In this document: piece by piece, positions 12,656 to 64,000 of the stretch
Position numbering within the stretch: the stretch's first letter is position 1
How the letters are laid out: each line of letters opens with the position of its first letter
Assembly (NCBI GenBank): GCA_028564705.1
Contig: JAPXFQ010000381.1
Location: forward strand, 228,501 to 292,500
DNA from: Apricaphanius iberus
Lineage: Eukaryota > Chordata > Actinopteri > Cyprinodontiformes > Aphaniidae
DNA: 64,000 bases
Direction: 5' to 3'
Notes under the pieces: generated by a model
What the model was told of the DNA's origin: nothing
The model's input: only the letters and a program-made list of their open reading frames with translations
Database searches by the model: none
Position numbers and translations under genes: made by a program

Positions 12656-13245
12656 CAGGAAACTCAGCTGTTTTAGTGCTTTTAAGGCTTTACAGACCAT
12701 AATATTCTGCTGTCACAGGTCCAACAGCTGCCTGGTGTTGGAGGATCATTATCTAAATCCTGCTTCATATCCTCAACAGATGTTCTTTAGAGGATGTGGT
12801 CAATGGTCCTCTTACCTTTGGGGAACCAGATGGGTCCATTTCGCGTTTGCTAATCTTAATATTGCCTTTGGTCAAACAAACACATTAGATCACCTTCAGA
12901 TTGATCAGTCTATCGTAACGGTTCTGAAATTTTTAAGTGAAGTAAAGATCTGGAAGGTGGAACACGAGCTCAGAACCCACCAGGCCTGCTGGCTTTAAAT
13001 GGTCAGAAACCTGAGCCTGTTCAGTGGATTAGACACCAGTAGAACGCTTTAAAGGCTTTCAGGTCAACGCTTGCTCCGTTCCTGGGCTTTTAGCTCAAGT
13101 CTGACAGCTTGTTAGAAGAACTGAGGAAAGGTTTTATGTTCTTTGATCATAAAGAATAAACGGACACATTTCTTCATTTATCAACACGAGTTCATTGATG
13201 GTCCATAAAGTTCTGGTGGCAACCAGAACAAGTTCGATGAGTGGA

Positions 13246-37867
<24,622 letters not shown>

Positions 37868-37910
37868 CTCTCTCTCTCTCTTCCTCAGGCTGAATGTGAC
37901 TGAAGGAGAA

Positions 37911-37919
37911 ACTTCCTCT
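37911..37919 (-). promoter_or_regulatory. csf1r: Candidate PU.1/ETS site upstream of the csf1r start
   Basis: The minus strand reads AGAGGAAGT, a close match to the PU.1 consensus, 44 bp upstream of the csf1r ATG (37867). A second GGAA core (TGAGGAAG) lies at about 37880-37887. PU.1 drives the TATA-less CSF1R promoter in mammals. The site here is inferred from motif and position only. Confidence 0.45.
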
Positions 37920-37940
37920 ACAAACAAACTGTCCTTTTCT

Positions 37941-37968
37941 TCCTCCTCCTCCTCCTCCTCCTCCTCCT
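37941..37968 (+). repeat. (TCC)n polypyrimidine tract in the csf1r promoter
   Basis: About nine TCC repeats lie between the ETS-like site and the M-box, upstream of a CT-rich 5' leader. Such purine/pyrimidine tracts are common in TATA-less promoters. Confidence 0.7.
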
Positions 37969-37970
37969 GG

Positions 37971-37978
37971 TCACATGA
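37971..37978 (-). promoter_or_regulatory. csf1r: Candidate MITF/TFE M-box (TCATGTGA) in the csf1r promoter
   Basis: A perfect TCACATGA/TCATGTGA palindromic M-box lies 104 bp upstream of the csf1r ATG, separated from the PU.1-like site by a (CCT)n tract. MITF-family factors act with PU.1 in osteoclasts and control pigment cells. Occupancy here is inference. Confidence 0.4.
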
Positions 37979-38859
37979 TCAGATTATTATTGTCGCCGTT
38001 TTCTAAGGTCATAAATGATTCCAGTTTTCAAACTTTACCTGGTGGACCTGAGAAATCCACCTGTTCAGAGGCTGAAGATGATTGGCTGAGTTCCTCTCAT
38101 GTTTGCATCAGTGTGAAATTTAAACCTGTGAGTTTAAGTCCAGGCTGAACATCATCAGGGAGACATGTTGGCTACTGGGACTACTGGGACTAATGGGACT
38201 AATGGTAAACCCTCGGAAATGGCAATTCTTTAAATTTACAAAAACAAATCCAGTGAATGCTACACATTCTATTCATATTTCTGGTATTTCCATGATTTAA
38301 TTAAGTACAATTTAAGTAATTATCAACAATTTTCTTGTGGAATATGAAGGAAGTGTATTTCTGAAACCATTGTAACCATGTTTATTTAACACTGGAAATG
38401 AAGTCATATTTGTAATTTAATCACCAGATCTGAGATTATGTAGTATGGTGATCCACTGTCCAATAAATAATAATATGCTGCCACAAAACCTCCAGTAAGA
38501 AGAATTTTGAGATTTCATTGAGGTTTCATTTTCCTTATTTTGGCCATTTCTTTTTACCCGGATCAGAACCAGATCTTAAACACCCCCTGTGGTTTACATT
38601 GGTCAGAAGACAGATGTTCCTGTTCTACTATTGGTCCACAAAGCTGTTCCTGGGTTGAAACGATTCCAGACCTGAAGCCCGACCCGGTAGAACCTCAGAG
38701 ACCTACTATAAAGGTCCAGAGACACTAAAGGTGGAGACCAGACCAACAGAACCAGCTGAGGTTCAAAGGTGAAGGTCAACATCCAGTGTCTATGGTGGGA
38801 CGGACACAGATGGGCCGGGTCACGATAAACAGGATTACCAGAACCAACCAATCAAACTT

Positions 38860-40060
38860 TATTTATTAAGTGCTTTCCAGATCGTAAGACCGGTGTAATG
38901 AGCTCCTTCCTCCTGGTCTTCATCAGGACACGAGCTGCTGAGTTTATAGAAGCTGTAAACCTGAGGTAGTCTTTTTGGGAAGACCAGAAATCATTACAAT
39001 AATCGATTCTACTGGTAATAAAAGCTGCATTAGTGTCTCTGTATTGGTCAGATAGAGAACGGGGCGGAGTCTGGTGATGTTCTTTAGGTGATAAAAACCT
39101 ATTTTAGTAATATTTTTAATGTGGGGGATAAAAGCTCAGAGTCAAAAATCACGCCCAGATTCTTCAAGGATTAAAAGACAATCATTGTAGTTTTGGTAAA
39201 AGTTTCTCTCTCTGAGCTTCAGGACCGATAACTAAAACCTCAGTTTTGTCCTGGTTGAGCTGCAGAAAGTTTTCTGCCATCCAGGATTTAATGTCTAAAA
39301 TGCAGTTAAAAAGTGCATCCATTGGCCGTGTGTCATCAGGAGACATGGAGATGTACAACTGTGTATCATCAGCATAACTGTGAAAGTTAACTCCATGTCT
39401 CCTGATAACACTGCCAAGAGGGAGCATATACAGGTTAAAAAGCACTGGGCCTAAAACTGAACCCTGGGGAACACCACAAGTGATCTTATGGACCTTAGAG
39501 GAACAGGTATCTAAACTTACCGTAAAAGTCCTGTCTGTGAGGTAGGATGTGAACCATTTATGAACAGCACCAGAGAGGCCGATCTGTTTTAAACGAGTTA
39601 AAAGAATAGTGTGGTCTACTGTATCAAAGGCAGCGCTTAGATCCAGAAGAACCAACACTGTCACCTTTTTAGCATCATAGTTTAATCTAAAATCATTTAA
39701 AATCTTTAAAAGCGCCGTCTCTGTGCTGTGGTTCATCCTAAAACCAGACTGAAATTTCTCTAGGACATTATGAGCGTTAATAAAATCATTAAGTTGAATA
39801 AAAACAAGTTTTTCTAAAACTTTGCTTAAAAATGGTAAGTTAGATACTGGTCTGTAGTTGTTTAAATCATTAAAATCTAAATTGCTCTTCTTCAGCAGGG
39901 GCCTAACTACCGCCGCTTTAAAGGCAGCAGGAAAAAAAAACGTCGGAAGAGAGCAATTCATAAAGTTTAAAATCTCATCTTTAAAAGAACCATAAAAAAC
40001 CTGGTAGGAATCGGGTCCAAAGCGCATGTGGTGGGCCTCACTGAGGAGAAAACTTTATCA
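38860..40060 (-). mobile_element. L2-clade LINE, reverse transcriptase fragment with a 281-codon open frame
   Basis: The minus-strand ORF 39182-40027 covers RT motifs from NYRPVSNLPFLSKVLEKL through LVLLDLSAAFDTVDH and [13 protein letters not shown] to [12 protein letters not shown]. The 3' tail at 38860-38885 (AAACTTTATTTATTAAGTGC) is L2-like. It is the best preserved of the three L2 copies but 5' truncated. It is intergenic between csf1r and pdgfrb. Confidence 0.9.
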
Positions 40061-40675
40061 AGGGTCCCAGCTTCTACCAGGACAAAACAGGTTCCTCTGG
40101 TGAAGGCAGACACTCAGATTTGTTTAAAACCATGTTAGTTTGAGAGGATAAAATGTTACATGTAATAGAAGAACTCAGAAGAACCTGTTTTTCACAGAAA
40201 TGCAACATTTTTTAGCTTTGGACCTGAAATGAGGAAGAACTTTTGTCCGTTCTGAGTCACAGTTTGAGTTCATTCTTTCAGAGGAAATGGGCGGATGAGA
40301 TGTTTCCCAACATTCAGCACTTTTTTTTTTCGTGGGGTGGGGGGGGGTCATGGTCTTGATGGAAAAAATGGTGCTAGGTATAAAGCTGAGAACAAGACTC
40401 ACCTGGAGAGTTGCAGTGTTTGGATAAACCAGGAGCGTCTGGGATTGCTGAGGTTTTCTCAGCAGATGTATCCTACCTGGACAGGTGACTGCAGTGTCAT
40501 CAGTTTGATTCACTTTTTCTTGAGTTATAATTGATTCTCTCTTACTGAGAAAGACAAAATCTGCTTCCTGAAACAAAATCGTTTCTCTCATACTTTAGTC
40601 AGACCTTAAATCACCTGTGGACTCACCTGTTCACACTGATTGGATATTAATCACCTGAAGCTGTTCCAGCAGTGA

Positions 40676-40985
40676 ACTGCTTTGCTTTCTGTTTATGGGA
40701 GGAACTTATATACTGTACTCCTCTGGTGCTGCCCTACTAATTATACATGTAAAAAATACTTAGAGTCAAGCTGCAAAAAACGTGCAGTAAGAATAATAAA
40801 TCAAGCTGACTTCTGGGAATCAATTTATCAACTTTTTATGAAGTCCAAACAATTAAAATTCATGGATTTAGTTGAGTTAAAAGTGTTGGAAGTTGTGTTT
40901 AGTGTTGTGAACAGAAGCGTCGCAACAAACAACCAATCCTTCTTTACTTCAAGATTAAGATGTTTGCTTTGCTTTGAACCTTGAA
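40676..40985 (+). mobile_element. Rex1/CR1-like LINE C-terminal fragment
   Basis: The plus-strand ORF resembles the C-terminal end of fish non-LTR reverse transcriptases (YLESSCKKRAVRIINQADF, LKFMDLVELKVLEVV). It is short and isolated. Confidence 0.5.
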
Positions 40986-40999
40986 TAATAAGAACTAAC

Positions 41000-42390
41000 A
41001 AAGATGTGATTGTCTTGTAAAACTAAGGAACGGTCTTAGTGATAAACGAAGGATCATAAATCCTGTGTTAAAACTCAAAAATCAGTGAAAATGGATGTAA
41101 TTCCTTCATATTTAGTATGTAATAATGTGTAATTAGGTGCTTTTTAACATTTTTAAATAAGGTAATGGATTTGCCAAAGTGAGAATTGCATAGCATGTAT
41201 ATTTTTCTAGAATGTGAAAATAATTTAAAAGCTACATTCTTGATGTAGTTCATACAGTGGGAAAAAAATAAAAGTGTTTTACTTCTGCCCAACAATTTTT
41301 GGTTGTAAATATTTTGTTCTTATGTAAAGAATTCTGATTTTAATATGAGCAACCAAAATAAAACATTTCATGTTACTGTGAGTAAAGTTTTATTTTGAAA
41401 GTCATTAAAACTGTTTACGCAACAGAAAAACATTTTTTGGTTTTTATTTGCTCCTCCGTTAACATCGTATTATTGCTTCTATGTCGTCTCTATGTAGGAG
41501 GATCACGTTTCTGGACGTTACAAAACAAGCTATAGATGAAGATCAGTCCTCGTCTTCAGTCCTCATTATTAGACGAAGCTGATCCTACGGCAGGAGGGAC
41601 AACTGTTTAGTTTCTCTCTGTGTGAGACTCTTCTTCACAGATTAAAGGAACATTGCTGTTAGAGCCAGGAAACCATCAGTGGACTCCCGTCTCCTGATTG
41701 TCCATCCAGGCTCCTGTAGATTTTTAAACTGCTGCTCTGTTTGTATTAAACTCCAACCTAAACTCCTTCCTGCTGCTCAGCAAGCAAACGCCGTTTTTGT
41801 TAAGTTTGTTTGAAGGCCTGGGAACGTAGAGAACATTTTATATTTGATCTGACCCTGAAAGAAAATCTTAAACGTTTTAACGTTTTAAACGTTGAGGTTC
41901 CTGGGAGGAATGACCCTCAGAGAACAGGTCGTCTGGAGGTCACATCTATGAAGGTTCAAGATCCCAGACAGGTACTTTCTGTCTTACTTCAAAATAAGAG
42001 TCTTAAAGATACAACAGTTTGCAGCCTAAGATTCTGATCTGATTGCACTTGATCTACAGCTGTTCCACAGGTTCTGGTTTACATTCATCCCGGTTTGGTC
42101 CAGATCCCAGTTTGGTCCAGGTCCAGGGTCGGACTATAACCCACTACAGTCCAGAGTTTTGGGGTTTCTTTTTGGACGCTGAACGATTTAACAAAACATT
42201 AAAATATAAAGATTTCTACTGATTTAAAGAAACAACCAGAGTAAAAAGGTTCTGCTTTCTTGGAGCTAACGGACCTGGTGTGTTCTGACTCCATAGCGGA
42301 GGTTCTGGAGGTACCGTGAAGTGTGAGGTGATGAAGACTGGGTGGATCCACTGATCAAGTCTGCTGAGTGAGACTTTAGGGCTTTGTTGG
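41000..42390. other. Intergenic spacer between csf1r promoter and pdgfrb 3' end, nothing recognised
   Basis: AT-rich, then mixed sequence with short ORFs only. It would hold distal csf1r regulatory elements if any. No motif cluster is strong enough to call. Confidence 0.4.
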
Positions 42391-42396
42391 ATATAC

Positions 42397-42402
42397 TTTA
42401 TT
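42397..42402 (-). terminator. pdgfrb: Candidate pdgfrb polyadenylation signal
   Basis: The minus strand reads AATAAA about 280 bp downstream of the pdgfrb stop codon (42684-42686). It is the first canonical hexamer I noticed there. Confidence 0.45.
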
Positions 42403-42683
42403 GAAGCGCTTGGTTCTGACCCGAGTCAGGACCAGCTACAAACGGATGCAGAGCTAAATGTTGGATATTACAAAGGATAAATCTGAATCAGGATTTGCTA
42501 AACAGACCCGCTAACAGAGTGCAAATATACAGAGCTTCATCTCTGAGTTGCAGAATACAGTTAATATATAGAATCTGTCAGTTGCTCTGCAGCCTTACAG
42601 TCGATACTGAGGGCACACTGTCTCTGATTGTTGCTGCAGCAGGGCGGAGAAAAGCCCAACCCTTATCTGTCAGGGGGACGCCT

Positions 42684-61378
<18,695 letters not shown>

Positions 61379-61471
61379 CTGTAGAGAAAGCATTGAGTCG
61401 ATGATGGTTATGAAACATTTTGATCTGTTAGGGTTCTTACGGCTGTTCACATTAAATAGCCGTTATTAGCG

Positions 61472-61793
61472 GTTATCACTCCCATTAAATGCCGTCAGAC
61501 TGCGCCCTCTCTACCTACTGAAACTTACTTTTCCGTTTGGTGTTGAAAACCTTTTCAAATAAGGTTTAGGCATTTAAAATAAAGTATATTTGTCCTTCTG
61601 TGACCGTAAGGTTAGGACATAAAACTTGTGGGTTGGTTAAGATTGGTTAGATAACTCTAGTTACGATATGCTACTCTGATGAAGAATTTTTGACACGTGC
61701 AGACAGTTGGCTGTTATCAGCGCTACGAATGGTTGATAACCTACTAGTAGGTAGAGAGGGCACAGTCTGACGGCATTTAATGGGAGTGATAAC
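61472..61793. mobile_element. MITE with about 48-bp terminal inverted repeats
   Basis: GTTATCACTCCCATTAAATG and the following CCGTCAGACTGYGCCCTCTC are repeated in inverse orientation at the two ends, with one or two mismatches. The core is about 225 bp with no ORF. It lies in the pdgfrb intron upstream of exon 61297-61378. Confidence 0.85.
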
Positions 61794-62061
61794 ATCCAAA
61801 TGTGCTGTTCAGGTCTTATTCCTCTGAGATTCTGACTTATTTCTTCTGCTTCTGTTGTTTTTGTATTTTGGTTTGGACTCTAATGTCCATGTCAGACTTT
61901 TTCTCTTTTAGTTTGTAGATCCTTTCATGTTTTTTGTATAATTCTGTGATCTTTAGTCTCTCCTGTTTTTTTCACTCCTCCTCACTAGTTAAGCTTCTTG
62001 GTTCCCTTTGTTATCTGCTGGTTTCTGCCCTCATCTTGGATTTAAGCCAATGTTTAGACCC

Positions 62062-63302
62062 ACCCAACTGAAAAAAAGAGTACTTTAGTTTATTTCAAGG
62101 GTGTTTGTATTTCCAATAGTATGTTGAAAATGTACTTACCCAAATTGTACTTTTTGTAAATATATAATAATGTAGTAGCATCACTCTTTAACACTAACAC
62201 TTTTAACACACTTGAAAATAATTGTACTATGTTACACTTTACAGAAATACATTATTCTAAAATGAAAGTTTTGTGTACTTTTTAAAGTGTACTTATCTGA
62301 TATTTGTTTTTTCATATATTTTTGATATATTTTTAATTGTATGCTCAGAATTGTTATTGTAAGATACACTGAAAGCATACTTTAAGAATACACATTTTAA
62401 TATTAACACTGTAATATTAAGTTTGAGTGTATTTTAAGTTAAATTTGAGTCTAAATATGCAGTGAAGTTATTCACGCTAGTTCTTCCGTTCTTTTATAAA
62501 TTTCTTACAGTGTGTATATTACACAGATAGTAATTGTTGCAGCTGTTCTGTAATGTTTAATTAGTTTGGTAAACAAATAGGATATTTATATATATAAAAG
62601 CAGAGAAGTTAACAGGTCTGTAAGTAAACCTTATTTTATGGGTTTTTAGTTAATGTATATGCTTTTAAGAAATTACCCATAATTCACTTGGGAGAAACCT
62701 GACACAGAACCGTGAGTCAAAGCGACGTTACCATAAAACAGCTCTTGGGGAAAAGCACAAGTTAATGTCCTGAGAAATCACTACTACCTGCATATGTAGA
62801 ATTACTCTCTGGTCTATGGGGGTATTGAGGAGTTGCATTACAGATTGCAAGGTAGATAAGTATGTAACATTTTAGTAATAATTTCAGGTATGAAAGTATA
62901 TTCTCTTTGTTTGAAAAAAAATATTATAATTAAACATTTTAGCATCTTAAGAAAATATAAGTAGTATTGTATGTTAAAAAACAATACAATACAAAGTATG
63001 CTTTAATTTTACTAATTAAATATATATTATTACATGTAAAACCATGTTTTAAATATACTAAATATATTTTAAGTTGTTCCATTTTAGCACATAATAGTAT
63101 ACTAAATACACTTAAATAGACTTGAGCTAATTTAATTACTATTAAAATATATTTAGTACAAAATTAGTTGTTCCAAAGTAGAATGCTTCAATTTAACTAA
63201 TCATGAACACACTTGAAGTATAATGATGATTAGTGTTGCTTCAAATACAGAAAAGGATGTCAAATTTGAGTACACTTAGTGCAATTATTTTTCACCTGGG
63301 CA
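62062..63302. mobile_element. AT-rich non-autonomous TIR element (tentative)
   Basis: The left end CCCAACTGAAAAAAAGAGTA and right end, reading CCCAGGTGAAAAATAATTGC in reverse, look like terminal inverted repeats. The interior is AT-rich with many AAGTGTACTT/AAGTATACTT palindromes and no ORF. Confidence 0.5.
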
Positions 63303-63309
63303 GTAAGTG

Positions 63310-64000
63310 ACTTTCCTGTAGTGTAGTGCCAGGCCAGCAGGTAAGTCTTTAACAGTGGTTAACAGAGACGTGGATGAATGCTGGTGAATATGGTATATCA
63401 CTGGGAGGATACCAACGTCAGCAGCATCCTCATTTGTTCAGCTTTGAGCTTTTTCTATTTCAGTGTGGTCGTTCTAAACCAATATCGTGTGCAGTAATTT
63501 ACCCACCGCACTGCAGGGAGCTTTTGCCTTCCACAGATGTCCTGAGCGAAGGTCTGTTATGTCTGAGACGATATGTTGTGATACAGTTGAACTTATTTCT
63601 CAGCTAGTTCCACCTGACAGACTGTATCAAACACAAGATGTCTACAACTATGTCTGAGTCGTGGCAAGATGAATATACTTTGTTTTTAACCTCATGTAAC
63701 CTGTTGTTGACACAAGCAACAGGTACGTACTACTGCAGAGCTCCACTAGGGGGCACAGTGCAGAAATCAGACCAGATAGAGTGCAGGATTTGGAGGGTGG
63801 AAGCAAAACAAAGATGGCGACCATCAAGGAGATTATGAGCTGGTTAATTTTCTAGATTATTACGCAAAAGAGATGGTTCCAGTGTCTTCTTACTCTTTCG
63901 GCCTTTTCCCTTCAGGGGGCGCTACAGCCAATCATCTGTCTCCATTTAGTCCTATCCTCTGCATCCTCTGACCTCACAACAACTAACTTCATCTCCTCCT
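63310..64000. other. pdgfrb intron, right edge, nothing recognised
   Basis: Two short plus-strand ORFs (63374-63607, 63638-63838) have no domain. The expected pdgfrb Ig3a exon was not found here and must lie beyond the window. Confidence 0.4.

Noticed and set aside
12546..12998. 150-codon plus-strand ORF
   Set aside because: No domain, no splice context, and it overlaps the L2 border and possible csf1r 3' UTR on the other strand.
63374..63838. Plus-strand ORFs at the right edge as a gene
   Set aside because: Short, no domain, inside the pdgfrb intron and no supporting splice sites.

Overview
This is a vertebrate nuclear genome window, almost certainly from a teleost fish. It has spliced multi-exon genes with canonical GT-AG introns and many fish-type repeats: L2, Rex3/RTE and Tc1 elements, Harbinger, TIR elements and tRNA-derived SINEs. 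I found no prokaryotic gene, rRNA or CRISPR array. Most long open reading frames are tandem repeats or transposon remnants. The real genes were rebuilt by matching splice sites and codon phases by eye.

All protein-coding genes lie on the minus strand. From right to left the order is pdgfrb (about 42.7 kb to beyond 64 kb, 5' end missing), csf1r (13.2-37.9 kb, nearly complete), then tmprss15/enteropeptidase (8.4 kb to beyond position 1, 3' end missing). The head-to-tail pdgfrb-csf1r pair is the conserved tandem of class III receptor tyrosine kinases. Teleosts keep duplicated copies of this locus, and the divergence of pdgfrb here raises the possibility that this is the faster-evolving copy. A small two-exon coiled-coil gene (26.1-26.7 kb) sits inside the 12-kb first intron of csf1r on the same strand. 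An orphan signal-peptide exon (9.15-9.32 kb) lies upstream of tmprss15.

Region by region: 0-8.4 kb holds eleven tmprss15 exons (TM, SEA, LDLa, CUB and MAM modules), with an intron packed with L2, Harbinger and a short RTE tail. 8.4-13.2 kb is intergenic and carries an L2. 13.2-25.7 kb holds the csf1r body, with a Tc1-like element and a 1.4-kb 21-bp minisatellite. 25.7-37.9 kb is csf1r intron 1, with the nested gene, a broken Tc1 element and three minisatellites (15, 20 and 22 bp). 37.9-42.7 kb is the intergenic spacer with an L2. 42.7-61.4 kb is pdgfrb, with a GATG array interrupted by a TIR element that itself contains a complete-looking Rex3 copy, a second GATG array and a CAGTCAGC-type minisatellite. 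61.4-64 kb is AT-rich intron with two TIR elements.

Csf1r and Pdgfrb act at the cell surface in myeloid/pigment-cell and mural-cell signalling respectively. Enteropeptidase is an intestinal activator of trypsinogen and is only a genomic neighbour. The points most worth a second look are in pdgfrb (altered glycine loop, four residues missing before helix C, missing docking tyrosines) and in csf1r, where the exon for the first half of Ig domain 4 appears to run into a repeat.
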